Shown here piece after piece: positions 53,701 through 62,600 of a stretch of DNA of 63,345 nt. Numbering within the stretch: position 1 is the stretch's first letter; each line of letters starts with the position of its first letter. The stretch comes from Micromonospora inaquosa. Its GTDB lineage: Bacteria > Actinomycetota > Actinomycetes > Mycobacteriales > Micromonosporaceae. The notes beneath the pieces are model-generated. The model was not told the DNA's origin. It made no database searches and saw nothing but the letters and a program-made list of their open reading frames with translations. The position numbers were made by a program, and so were the translations under genes. The DNA lies in NCBI RefSeq assembly GCF_003857055.1, contig NZ_QGSZ01000274.1, forward strand, positions 1-63,345. The letters are read 5' to 3'.

Positions 53701-55545
53701 GCTGGCGAAGTTTTCGTCAGTGCAGGTGAGGGAACCCTCGGCGAAGCAGCGCTCCGCGACGCTGAAGGAGATCCGCGCCAGCGGCGCCTCGGAGAAGAGG
53801 GTGTCCCGGCGCTGCCCGTAGTCGATGCGGGTCAGATAGCCGCCGCGGTCGTAGCTGACCGGGTCCTTGAAATTGAAGTTCCGGGCGTAGTGGTTCGTCT
53901 CGCGTTCCCACCACAGGCTCATGGCGTTGCCGTGGATGTCCTCGACGTAGTCGAGGGACCACCGCCATGCCTCGGTGCAGACCGATCCGGCCCAGTTGCC
54001 CACCTTGTAGCAGGGTTCGTCGGAGTGGTTGCTGTAGACCGGCACGGTGAGCACCGAGTTGGTGACCGGGTCGTCGGCGGCGCTGCCCCGGTCGGACCAG
54101 CCCGGCAGGCGGTTGCGGCCGAAGTGGTAGCGGGTGCCGTCCCGGGTCGTGACGATCCAGTACTCGCCGTCAGCGTCACCGTTCGCCAGGCTGGTGTCCT
54201 GCACCAACTGGACCTTGGAACCATCGCCGTTGGCGGTGAACCAGGCGTCCTTGCCCTCGTCCCAGACCAGCTCGGTGGTCATGCCGGCAAGTGACAGGGT
54301 GGCGTTCTTCGAGCCCCAGCAGAGGTCGGCGGTGCGGTGCGAGGAGTTGTTCGCACCCGGCTTCTTCGAATCCTCGCGGCAGCTCGCGTAGCTGCGGGTG
54401 ATCGCCCCCGCGCTGTAGTCCCAGCCGTCACCGATCCAGGAGGACTGGTTGTTGCTGGCGGACGTGCGGCCGTCCACCGACTGCGAGGAGTACGACAGCG
54501 ACACCTTCGGCATCAGGCCGGCGGCCGTCTCGGGAGTCTGTACCTGGTACGAGTAGGTGAAGGCGCCAGACGACGAACCCGCGGCCCAGGAGCCCGAGGA
54601 GAGCAACGGAGTGGCGGTGAAGTCGCCGGCCGCTGACGCTCCGGTGTCCAGTACGCCGACGACGCTTGAACTCTCCGCCGCCGCCGCGCGTGCGCCCGCC
54701 GCACCCTGTGCGCCGAGCAACGCGCCCACGGGCACCTTGCCGGTGACGACCCGCTGCGTCGGCTCGTCCGCGGTGGCCGCGACGCGCGCCGACGCCATTT
54801 TGGTCGATACCAGCTTCACCTCGCTGGACACCGCCTGAGCAGTCGTCGCACCGGACGTTGTCCACATCGTCCCGCTGCTGCCGGTGGCACAGTCGCCGCT
54901 GTCGGGGGCGTCGAAGACGCAGTCGGGCAGCAGCACGACGCCGAAGCGGTCGGCGGCCAGCGGGCCGTACAGATCGGCGAAGTCGGTGTAGTTGACGTCG
55001 AGAGCGACCTCCGCGGCCGGGTCGGCGGTGGCCGGCGGCGTGATCTTCATGATCAGGCCCGACACGCTGGCCGCCTGGGACGCCTCGGGTGCGGCGAGAT
55101 CGACGGTCCAGGTCCCGGCGAGGGCGGCCGGGTCGCCACCCTCCGGTACGCCGAGGGCGACCGGCAGGTCGTCGACCTGCTTGGTCGCTCCAGCCTCGAC
55201 GCCGGTCAGGTCCACGGCGCCGCTGTCCTGCTGCCACGGCGCCACGGACGTGGGCACGTACGGGACCACCGGCACCTGGTCAGCGGTGAGCAGGTCCGAG
55301 TCGGCTTCTTCGTTCTGCAGGACCTGCTTGCTCTTCGGGACGTCCGGCAGCTGGACCTGGGTGTCCTCGCGGCTCATGCCGGCGCCCGGCACCGCCCACG
55401 CCGGCGCGGGCACGGAGGTCGCGACGAGTGTCGTGGACAGGAACAGCACCATCGCCGTACGGGCGCGATGCCCCCGAGGGCGAAGCGGCTCCGTCGAGGT
55501 CCGTCGGCCGTGCCACCGCCGGGACAGCAACCCGATACCACGCAT
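47755..55545 (-). CDS. Giant secreted RHS-repeat polymorphic toxin (SpvB/RHS - ricin B - RHS core - Hint - nuclease-like tip)
   Basis: The 2596-residue protein starts MRGIGLLSRRWHGRRTSTEP with a long signal peptide (cleavage near PAWAVPG). In order: SpvB-like segment (QTPETAAGLMPKVSLSYSS), many YD/RHS repeats, a ricin-B-type lectin with QKW and QQW motifs (about residues 1785-1910), RHS core end (SNGYAYAHNNPVTHSDPSGL), a Lys/Ala-rich helix, a Gly/Ser linker, a Hint domain (SFVPGTKVLMADGSTKPIED to TPVLVHNC, about 2320-2473) and a tip with YITGGHHRTAEIARRV, resembling ParB-type nucleases. The Hint first residue is Ser. The tip region is less GC-rich than the body. An immunity gene follows. Confidence 0.93.
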   Translation of the reverse strand: MRGIGLLSRRWHGRRTSTEPLRPRGHRARTAMVLFLSTTLVATSVPAPAWAVPGAGMSREDTQVQLPDVPKSKQVLQNEEADSDLLTADQVPVVPYVPTSVAPWQQDSGAVDLTGVEAGATKQVDDLPVALGVPEGGDPAALAGTWTVDLAAPEASQAASVSGLIMKITPPATADPAAEVALDVNYTDFADLYGPLAADRFGVVLLPDCVFDAPDSGDCATGSSGTMWTTSGATTAQAVSSEVKLVSTKMASARVAATADEPTQRVVTGKVPVGALLGAQGAAGARAAAAESSSVVGVLDTGASAAGDFTATPLLSSGSWAAGSSSGAFTYSYQVQTPETAAGLMPKVSLSYSSQSVDGRTSASNNQSSWIGDGWDYSAGAITRSYASCREDSKKPGANNSSHRTADLCWGSKNATLSLAGMTTELVWDEGKDAWFTANGDGSKVQLVQDTSLANGDADGEYWIVTTRDGTRYHFGRNRLPGWSDRGSAADDPVTNSVLTVPVYSNHSDEPCYKVGNWAGSVCTEAWRWSLDYVEDIHGNAMSLWWERETNHYARNFNFKDPVSYDRGGYLTRIDYGQRRDTLFSEAPLARISFSVAERCFAEGSLTCTDENFASTKPDKYRIWYDTPADLRCAAGQKCWNASPSFFTRKRLDKITTSAQRTSAKTLQLVDEYQLKQSFPILKTGPNTALWLESITRTGHGRSGDKIALNAVRFESNTEEMPNRVKRDNRPGFSRLRIARVINEYGGETVINYKAPVGDCKSGTGLPGKGDTAELKANDRLCYPAFWHPDPAVEEIDWFQKYVVDSVEELPNLDGAYTTITGYAYEKPAWRLAEQEFTKKSTRTYSQFAGVEKVTVITGADDPDIGSKRSKSVTRYFRGLGDTVSVKDSAGSEIAKDHEAFAGRVAEELTYADAADADGDWLTRSVTFPAVQELATRSRDDGLSPLRAWRVTEPRQASYTRSSGTGDDARTLRTVETKTTYEATHGLPTYIESLGDTGKTGDESCTFMEYLHRDDKNLIGLTKQIRTSPTTCAAANFNDLKTLSSADRVAYDGQAYDVALGASTRGLASQTWSLKGDGSGFQPNGTTGFDAIGRVVSSTDPDGKTSKITYTPATGQATSVTEENSLGHKQVRELDPGRAVTVKTTDLNDRVSEAKYDALGRLVEAWGPGRTPSSTAVPDFRAQYTVPAGKPPYITTFSRGHENRVQTSVAIYDGLGRERQTQEEATGGGRLITDTHYNSSGEVWRTNNAYLAKGAPNGQLFTPYVDTENPAPVPNATLYTYDGLGRVTQELPVLAEVEQPARATRYAYGADHSTVINPAGATSYRLFTDALGRTTRVDTFTNSARTEFTSMRYQHDTRGQLAQATHSASPNRPWTWTYDQRGRMETSTDPDSGTTRMTYDHRDRQLTSTNARGITVWNGYDQLSRPTQQRLGSSTGTLLGEFTYDTVAGGKGLPASATRYTDGLPYTQRVNGYSDDYQPTSTTLTLPQSIADTWGLRTSYTYESTYTDTGLPESATLPAVGSLPSEKLLVRYTKDGLPLSVSGKDWYGAETVYSPYGQVLRSTLGAQPYRVWTMASYDEASGALNSQQVYREQTGDKSIVGGNLVSNRSYAYDDAGNILAIREEATGIAERQCFQYSLGRVKTAWTAKNQAQCSPGPINTDGTLNVAAGTDKSGYWQEYEYDLLGNRTKLVEKDLTGVTAKDAVSTYTYGKADGSQPRTLTKVTKNYVTPAGAAITAAAERLYELTGETKSVTSIQNGDQQALSWTYDGQIERIVGEGDGGKTSYVGLANKCLDLSAGLGAAGQPIQLYSCNATPAQKWTFTPAPSQTNPNLGTLSMHGDWCVQPAATTAGSTLGIQQCAGTSAQHLERTSTGQFRHAASGLCLAVKDAATAESTPIVLATCASTAAQQWEAQNETRHIYGPSGRLLTLQGRQATLNLGEAQVTVQKGGALVNSQRSYAAPGGTMLRFSYGNTPSALIALTSDHQGSPYAEVVQSGGMTVRISKQDPFGNRRGAAPVSANMQTNTGFLGAVRDDASGYTPLGARLYDPAVGRFLSADPVLDLADPAQSNGYAYAHNNPVTHSDPSGLSVALTASETAAALAGAGLSAAMVSQAQANMGRSLMSVILDSAWYMLKDFIGINDAINCFGGDMWACGSLIIGAIPWGKIGKIPAVIRAIDRTIAAIQAWKTAKRAAEAVLAAVRAAETAALNAKKLAIERAKKAAQAAKKKAADKVNTTSNKATNATKKTGNPAQKDAQAKSNPKGSSAASSGAGKSGASKGSGGAGKGDSKPGGSSGASGRSNGGASGGGGSGKPDGGCPTDGNSFVPGTKVLMADGSTKPIEDVKPGDKVKVTDPATGRVEVETVSAAIQGEGVKHLVKVTIDTDGKQGSGTAEVTATDGHPFWVPELNEWVDATDLRSGQMLRTSAGTLVQITAVERWTTPWATVHNLTVANVHTYYVLAGKTPVLVHNCGGSTNSHLSDLPVHPDINKFNVRAGELVNNRFETHALNPHQMNGGEVAGHGGVRNLTNDELIVPGGPQGNDPIRGARDWGTGDCGCYPASRVYITGGHHRTAEIARRVRAGDMSPDTLIEFVISPP

Positions 55546-55720
55546 ACGTGTCGACTCCACCCAGGCGCAAAACAACGAAAAGGCGCGGAAGACCGCGAAA
55601 AGCACGCGCCGGGATCGGCGCGTGCGTGAGCACTCTGCGGCAGACTGAGTCGCTACTCAAGGCCAACCGACCGTCACTGGATCGACTTCAGGTGATCTGG
55701 GTCACGCCACCATTGGTGAT

Positions 55721-55751
55721 CAGTTAGCCGCGCGTAGCAAGAATCGGTCAA
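55721..55751 (-). promoter_or_regulatory. Candidate promoter for the RHS gene
   Basis: On the minus strand TTGACC (complement of 55746-55751) is followed after 19 bp by TAACTG. The spacing is slightly long for a housekeeping promoter, and the leader to the ATG would be about 170 bases. The 55546-55992 gap between the divergent RHS and DNRLRE genes is AT-richer than its neighbours and must hold both promoters. Confidence 0.3.
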
Positions 55752-55992
55752 AGATGGCGACTGCTCCTACATCTCGCAAAATCGCACGGGCAAAACGTAC
55801 ACAAGATCGAATTCTGCCTGAACTCTCGGTGACAGCACGGTGATGTGTAACGGATCGATAACGCTTGAGGGATAGCCGAAAACACCTCACGTCGTGCGAT
55901 CGTGTGCTCGCATTTTGCCCCTCGGCCCGCCGAATGGGGCTGATCGTTGTGCCTTTCCCCTTGTTGTCGGCCCCCACGGGAGTAGAAGCGCC

Positions 55993-58900
55993 GTGACCGT
56001 GCCTCGCCTGCTCAGCCCGCTCGTGCGTACGCGCTTCAGGCTGACTCTCACCCTGGGCGTCCTGCTGGCCGCACTTGTCGCGACCCTGCTGCCGACGCGG
56101 TGGACCGACCAGCCCCGCGACACCGTCCTCGCGCCGGTGCCAGCCGCCCCGCGCGACGAGGCGACCGCGATGACCGACGCCCTACGGACCGGCACGGAAG
56201 TGCTGGTGGACACGGCCACCAGCGCCACCTCGCTCACCTGGGCCATGCCGAACGGGCAACTGCGCACCACGATCCACGCCATCCCCCAGCGGTCGAAGAA
56301 CGCCGCCGGCCAGTGGGTGGCGGTCGACAACACGCTGACCCGCGGCGGAAGCGCCGCCAGCGGGCTGGACATCCGGCCCGTCAACGCCGTCACGCCCGTG
56401 CGGTTCTCCGGCGGCAGCGACCCTGGCCAGCCGGACGGCACCGCGACCGTGCTGACCGAAATGGACGTCGACGGCCACACCATCGCGTACACCTGGCCCG
56501 GCCGACTGCCGAAGCCGGTGCTCGACGGCCCGCGCGCCCTCTACCCCGAGGTTCACCCCGGGGTCGACCTGCTCGTGGTCGCCCGCGACGACGGCGGCGT
56601 CGGACAACTGCTGATCGTCAAGAACCGAGCGGCCGCCACCCTCCAGGCCGTCAGCTCCCTCACCTACGGTCTGCGTTCCCAGACGGTCGTCTTCCGACGC
56701 GACGCGACGACCGGCGGCGTCCTCGCCCTCGACAAGGTCAGCGGCGAGGAGGTCAGCTCGATCCCCAGCCCGTTCGCCTGGGACTCCGCCGGACGCGACC
56801 CGGAGGCACCCGACAGCGCCCCCCGCACCGCCGTGGCCACGCCCGCCGACGTGCTGACGTTGTCCGGCCTGGTCGGCAGTGAGCCGGGCGCGCGCGAGGC
56901 GCAGATCCCCACCCGACTCGACGGCGACGGGACCGGCGACGTCCGGCTGCACCTCGACGCCGCCGCCACCGGTCTGCTCACCGGCCCGGACGTGCTCTTC
57001 CCCGTCTTCCTGGACCCGACGCTCATCAGCGGCAAACAGGCCTGGGCCACCGTCTACTCACAGCACCCCAATACCAACACCTACAACGGCACCAACTTCA
57101 ACGCCGGAACCACGGATGCCCGAGTCGGCTACGAGCAGGACACCCCGCTGCGAGCCCGCTCCTTCTGGCGCATGGGTTACAACGCCGCGATAAAGGGTGC
57201 GACGGTCACCTCAGCGAGCTTCAAGGTGCTGAACAACCACTCGTGGAACTGTTCTGCCCGGGAGATGCAGCTCTGGTTGACTGGTTCCATCTCCAGCGGC
57301 AGCACCTGGAACAAGCAGCCGGCCTGGAAGGAGGAACAGTCCCGACGTTCCTTCGCCTACGGCTACGGCAGCAACTGCGCCGACGACTACGTGAGCTTCG
57401 ACGTGAAAAAGGGTGCCCAGGACGCCGCCAACGGCGGCTGGTCGAACCTCACCCTCGGCATGCGCGCCACCAGCGAGTCCGACACGATCACGTGGCGCAA
57501 ATTCAAGGTCACCTCCGCCGAGCTGACCGTCGTCTACAACCGTCCACCCAACGAGCCGAAGGACGGTGCCACCTCACCCGGCGGCGCCTGCGTACCCGGC
57601 CCCGGCGGAGGTGTGACGGTGGCGAAGACCAACATCGTGCTCTCCGCGATCTCCTCCGATGCCGACGGCAACCTCAAGAGCCTGCGCTTCCGCTTCTGGA
57701 AAAGCGGTGCGGCCGTACCGGCGGGCACCGTCGTCACCGCGACGACCGACGGAAGGGCCAGCCTGACGATCCCCGCCGGCAACCTGGAGGACAAGGCGGT
57801 CTACTCGTGGGACGTGAGCGCCGAGGACGCTGTCGGTGCCGCATCCTCGTTCTTCCCACCCGGCAGCGAGCCGTGCCGCCTCACCATCGACGCCTCCGCA
57901 CCCCCGGCGCCGGACGTCGCCAGCAACGTCTTCAAGCGGGCCACCCCCGACGGCGCGACGTGGGCGACGATCAAATTCGGCGAAACCGGTCCCATCACGT
58001 TCACCGCCTCCGGCGCCACGAGCTTCACCTACTCGTTCGAGAGCATCGGCACGGTGACCGTGCCGGCCACCAACGGCACCGCCACCGTGCCCAACCTGGC
58101 ACCGCGGCACGCCGGGCCCACCACCCTGCACGTGTACGCGTTCGACGCCGTCGGTAACCGCAGCCTCCGCACCAACTACACGTTCTACCTACCGCCCCGA
58201 TCCACCGCCGACGGACCAGGCGACACGGGCGGCGACGGCATTCCCGACCTGCTCCTGGTGGACTCCTCGGGCAACCTGCGCAACTACGCCGGTGACACGG
58301 GTGGCGAGTTGTACGCCTGGCTCGTCGGCTCCTACAGCGACGGCACGCTCAACCCGACGGGTCACTGGTTCGACCCGGCCACCGGCAAGGCGGCCCTACT
58401 CGCCAAGCACTCCGATACCTATCCCGGCGACGGCACGACCGATCTGTTCGCCCGCACCCCGGACGGCGGCTTCTGGCTCTACCCGGGCGACGGGTACGGC
58501 AGCTTCGACGTCGAGCGGCGACTGCGGGTGCTCCTCCCGGCCACCGGTGTCGGCGGAACCGCCGTGCCCTCACCGGACACCTGGACCCAGATCAAGGCCG
58601 TCGGTGACATCACCGGCGACAAGCACCCGGACCTGATTCTGCGAGCCGGAACCGCGTTCTGGACGCTGAGCGGCTACACCGGTGGCAGCTTCCAGGAGGC
58701 GACCCTGATGGAGGGCAGCGCCTGGGCCCGGCGTGAGGTCGTCAACGTGGCGGACATCGATCTGGACGGCACGCCGGACATGCTCTGGCGCAACCTGGAC
58801 AACGGCAACATGTACGTCCGGCACGGCAAGCCCGGCTCGCTCCCGGGCAGCGTGAACCTGGACTCGCTCAAGTCTGCCGCCGCCTCCCGCAGCGGCGACG

Positions 58901-59106
58901 TGTCGTACGGAACAGGCTGGTCCGAGGCCAACATCAGCGCGATGATCAGCATCCCGGACGTGAGCGGGGACCGGGTTCCCGACCTCTGGACCCGGTCCGG
59001 CACCGACGGCATGATGCGGATCTACCACCCGTCCAGCACCGACACCGGGGGCCCGGTGAAGGTGGTCCTGGGCGACGACTGGCGCGGGTTCAAGTCCTTC
59101 GGCTGA
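55993..59106 (+). CDS. Secreted DNRLRE/FG-GAP repeat surface protein
   Basis: The 1037-residue protein starts at GTG 55993 (TVPRLLSPLVRTRFRLTLTL) with a membrane signal segment. Residues about 350-510 contain KGATVTSASFKVLNNHSWNC and GSTWNKQPAW, the DNRLRE beta-sandwich. A Fn3-like region follows, and the last 300 residues have FG-GAP/VCBS-like Asp loops (DTGGDGIPDLLLVD, GDITGDKHPDLIL, DIDLDGTPDMLW, DVSGDRVPDLW), predicted Ca2+ sites of a beta-propeller. It is divergent from the RHS toxin gene; such proteins are frequent beside RHS genes in actinobacteria, suggesting joint surface function. Confidence 0.85.
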   Translation: MTVPRLLSPLVRTRFRLTLTLGVLLAALVATLLPTRWTDQPRDTVLAPVPAAPRDEATAMTDALRTGTEVLVDTATSATSLTWAMPNGQLRTTIHAIPQRSKNAAGQWVAVDNTLTRGGSAASGLDIRPVNAVTPVRFSGGSDPGQPDGTATVLTEMDVDGHTIAYTWPGRLPKPVLDGPRALYPEVHPGVDLLVVARDDGGVGQLLIVKNRAAATLQAVSSLTYGLRSQTVVFRRDATTGGVLALDKVSGEEVSSIPSPFAWDSAGRDPEAPDSAPRTAVATPADVLTLSGLVGSEPGAREAQIPTRLDGDGTGDVRLHLDAAATGLLTGPDVLFPVFLDPTLISGKQAWATVYSQHPNTNTYNGTNFNAGTTDARVGYEQDTPLRARSFWRMGYNAAIKGATVTSASFKVLNNHSWNCSAREMQLWLTGSISSGSTWNKQPAWKEEQSRRSFAYGYGSNCADDYVSFDVKKGAQDAANGGWSNLTLGMRATSESDTITWRKFKVTSAELTVVYNRPPNEPKDGATSPGGACVPGPGGGVTVAKTNIVLSAISSDADGNLKSLRFRFWKSGAAVPAGTVVTATTDGRASLTIPAGNLEDKAVYSWDVSAEDAVGAASSFFPPGSEPCRLTIDASAPPAPDVASNVFKRATPDGATWATIKFGETGPITFTASGATSFTYSFESIGTVTVPATNGTATVPNLAPRHAGPTTLHVYAFDAVGNRSLRTNYTFYLPPRSTADGPGDTGGDGIPDLLLVDSSGNLRNYAGDTGGELYAWLVGSYSDGTLNPTGHWFDPATGKAALLAKHSDTYPGDGTTDLFARTPDGGFWLYPGDGYGSFDVERRLRVLLPATGVGGTAVPSPDTWTQIKAVGDITGDKHPDLILRAGTAFWTLSGYTGGSFQEATLMEGSAWARREVVNVADIDLDGTPDMLWRNLDNGNMYVRHGKPGSLPGSVNLDSLKSAAASRSGDVSYGTGWSEANISAMISIPDVSGDRVPDLWTRSGTDGMMRIYHPSSTDTGGPVKVVLGDDWRGFKSFG

Positions 59107-59126
59107 GCCTCCGCGTCGCGCCACGA

Positions 59127-59172
59127 CACGGCAACGGGCCCGAGTAGCTGTTCACTCGGGCCCGTTGCCGTG
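59127..59172. terminator. Perfect 19-bp hairpin terminator
   Basis: Arms 59127-59145 and 59154-59172 pair perfectly around an eight-base loop. The hairpin ends the DNRLRE gene and contains the stop codon of the convergent small membrane protein, so it probably terminates both transcripts. Confidence 0.85.
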
Positions 59173-59583
59173 AGGCCGTCTCCGTGCGCTCGTCGTCCGG
59201 TGCCGCACGACGGCCAACCAGACGGCCGCGCCGATGCAGAGGACGGCCAGCAGGGACAGCAGCACGAGGGCCGGGTTGATCCAGGCGGGCACCAGGTCGT
59301 AGGTGGCGTTGCATCGATCGTGGAGAGGGAACCATCGCGACGACTCACGCCAGTGGACTGCGCGGTAGGCACTGTCGTAGGTGACGCCGGCCTGTCGGCA
59401 GGACTCCTCCGAGCTCATGGAGGAACCCGCGAACGCCCCGACGAACCAGGTGAGGGCGGTGGCGACGATCGACAGCCCGGCCGTCGCGGCGAACCGCGAC
59501 GACCACGACGACCACGACGGAGCCTGCGCGGCAGCGATCGACTCGGCTTCATGGAAGTCGGGGTGTCCGCAGTCCGCGGACAC
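59152..59583 (-). CDS. Small membrane protein, unknown function
   Basis: The 143-residue protein (MSADCGHPDFHEAESIAAAQ) has two predicted membrane helices, around GLSIVATALTWFVGAFAGSS and LVLLSLLAVLCIGAAVWLAVV, flanking an extracytoplasmic loop with two Cys (EESCRQAG and DRCNATYD) that could form a disulfide. No family is recognised. It lies 25 bp downstream of the glucanase-like gene on the same strand and may be co-transcribed with it. The ATG has no strong ribosome binding site. Confidence 0.55.
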   Translation of the reverse strand: MSADCGHPDFHEAESIAAAQAPSWSSWSSRFAATAGLSIVATALTWFVGAFAGSSMSSEESCRQAGVTYDSAYRAVHWRESSRWFPLHDRCNATYDLVPAWINPALVLLSLLAVLCIGAAVWLAVVRHRTTSARRRPHGNGPE

Positions 59584-59608
59584 CCCGACTTCACTGAAAC
59601 CCTGTCGA

Positions 59609-62600
59609 TCAGGGAGTGATGACGAACTGCGAGCCCGGCTGGATGACGATGTTGCCGTCGGCCGAGTTGGTGATGGTCACGTTGGTGAGGTTGGCGTTGC
59701 CGCGCGCGCCGCTCATCGCGAGGATGCCGGCACCATTGTTGGACTTGTCGATCCGCACGTTGGTGACGGCGAGGTTCGGTATGTTGCCGCCGCCGTTCTT
59801 GAACTGGATGCCGTCGAACGTGGAGTCGATGATGTCGGTGTCGCGGATGGTGACCCCGACGATGTCCCGGGTGGCCGGGAAGATCGTGATGGCACCGAAC
59901 TCCTGGTCCTCGTTCCAGAAGGCGCCGCCGGTGCGGTAGAGCCCGTTGTTGGCGATCAACGTCGTGCCGGAGAACGGCAGCGGGTCGTGGTCGGTCGCCA
60001 GCATGATGCCCGGGTAGTTGGCGGTGTCGTAGATCAGGTTGTTCTCGATCGAGTTGTCGTAGCCGCCGTAGATGGCGATGCCGTTGGCCCGCCAGGGCAG
60101 CTGGATGGTGTTGTTGACGAAGTGGTTGTCGTGCGCGATGTCGACGTTGCGGTCCTTGACGTACGGGTTGGCCCAGACCGCGAGGGCGTCGTCACCGGTG
60201 GTGCGGAACGACGAGTTGAACACCCGCGAGTTGCGTGTGCCGTTGCTGAAGTTGATGCCGTCCGCGTACGTGTTGCGGATCCGCATGCCGGTGAACTCCA
60301 GCCCGTCGGCCGGCCCCCACAGGTCGGGGATGTTGTCGTAGTCGCGACCCACCCAGGCGCCCACGTTGGCGTGCTCGATCCAAACGTTGCTGATCCGGGT
60401 GCCGGTGCCGAAGCGACCGTTCAGACCCACGCCACCCTCGGCGTTGCCGTCACCGCCGCGGATCCGGCCGGAGCCGAAGATGGCGATGTCGGAGATCTGG
60501 GTGTTCTTGTCGATGTCGAAGCCGAAGTTGCCCTCGTGCGGGTGGTTGATGCCGCCCACCACGTTCTGCGGCTCGGTGAGCGTGTAGAGCTGTGAGTGCC
60601 ACATGCCGGCGCCCCGGATGGTGACGTTGCTGATGCCGACCTGGTTGTGCGTACCCCGGTTCAGCGGGTCGTCGGTCAGGATCTTCTGCTCCTGCCGCCA
60701 CTGACCGGCGGGGATCCAGACGCAGCTGATGACGCCGTTCTGGTCGTCGGTCACCGCCCGCTGGATGGCGGCGGTGTCGTCGAGCCCGTCGTTCGGGACC
60801 GCACCGTACGACGTGATCGAGGTGCAACCGGCCGGCTGGCTCGCCGCCGGCGCCACCTGCTCCAGGTCGATCATGTCGATGACGTAGAAGGCGGCGGTGT
60901 CCCCCGAGTCGCGCTGCAACTTGAACCGGGTGCCGGCCGGGTACGACTGCGCCAGCAGCGCGTTCGACTCGTCGAAGAGCCTCCGGGCGTCGGCCTGCGG
61001 GGTGTTGGTCAGCGCCTCCGGCCCGTCGGTGTTGCCGTAGAGCCAGCTGTGCTTCGACGACAGCGTCAGCTTCCGGGAGAAGACGTCGTTGACGTAGAGG
61101 CTGATTGTCGCCTCGATGCCACCGCCACCCGGCGCGTCCGGGATGGAGTTGCGTACCACGATGGAGTTGGCCTCGTTGGCCGAGGTGAACTCGACGAACT
61201 GGCCGGTGCTGGTGAGTCGCACCGACTTGCGGCCGGAGGACTCGCTGGCGAAGTTGGTGTGACCGAAGGTGCGCAGCGGGTCGGCCTCCAGCAACGTGCC
61301 CTGGTAACGACCGGCCTCGGCCTCATAGGAGACGTACGGGACGGCAGCCCCTCGTCCGACCACGATCGACTGGCTGAACGAGTTGTTGGTCTCGTTGGTC
61401 TCGGTGACCACGTTGGTGGCGTCGGCGGTGGCGGTGAGGGTGGCGCCGCCGCTGGTGGCGGTCCAACTGCCGCTGACGGCCACGGTGACAGTCGCGCCGG
61501 CGGCGATCGAGGCGGTGTTGGTGTTGAGCGTGGTGCTGCCCGCCACCAACCGGGTGACGGTCGTCGCGCCGGTCGCGGCGGTGCCCCGGTTGCGGACCGC
61601 CACGGTGAAGCTCACGGACGCCCCGACCGCCGGGTTCGGCGGGTTCGAGGCGATGCCGAGCACCTGGAGGTCGGGGCCCGGGGCCTGCGCCACCACCAGT
61701 GGCGACCCGGCGGTGAAGCTGTTGTTGCCGTTGTTCTGCTCGACGATCGTGTTGGCCGGATCGACCACCGCCGAGACGGCGTAGCTGCCCATCGGCCGCG
61801 TACCGGCGTTGAACGACACGGTGGTCGACGCCCCTGCGGCGAGCGCGCCCACCGTGGCGCTGCCCACGACCGCGCCGGCCAGGTTGAAGTTGACAGTCGT
61901 CGCTGCGGCGGACGCCGATCCGATGTTCTGCACCACGGCCGAGAGCGTGACCGGGGAAACCTCGCTGGGTGACGTCGGCGACCAGGTCACCGAGCTGACG
62001 ACCAGGTCCGGGTTGGGCGCCGGCGTGCCGCACACCTCAAGCTCCGCGACCTGCCCGGACGGGGCACCGGTGTTGCCGGTGAACCGCAACTGCACGTCCG
62101 CCGTGGTCGCGCTGACCGGGATGGTCACCACGTTGCTGCCCTGCGCGAACTGGTAGGCCGCCGACGACACCAGACTGGTGTACGCCGACGACGCCTGGTC
62201 GCGGCCGAGGACCTGGATGGTCTGGGTACGGGTGCCCCAGGCCGGGTCCGGGTTGAGCTTCACCGTGACACCGGAGATGGAGTGGTTCGCGCCCAGCGCC
62301 ACCGTCAGGTTCTGCGGGTAGCTCGCCGCGCCCTCCCAGTAGGTGGTGAGCTGCCCGTCGTTCGCCTTGTCCGGGGTGAAGCTGAAGGTGGAGCCACTCG
62401 CCGTCATGCTCTTGCCCTGCGCCACGTTCGTGCAGGCGGGCGGGTTGCTGCCGGTCCGGGTGACAGTGTTGCTGTTGCCGGAGAGGTTGCCGGCACCGTC
62501 ACGGGCCCGGACGTGGTACGACACTGTCGCCGTCGCCGGCTGGGTGTCCTGGTAGGTCAGAACGGTGCCCAGCGTCGCGATCAGATTGCCGCCCCGGTAG

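Noticed and set aside
55545..55605. The upstream in-frame start of the RHS gene at 55605
   Set aside because: The extra 20 residues (LFAVFRAFSLFCAWVEST) would precede an already complete Arg-rich signal peptide, and the ATG at 55545 has a GGTGGAG site at a suitable distance.
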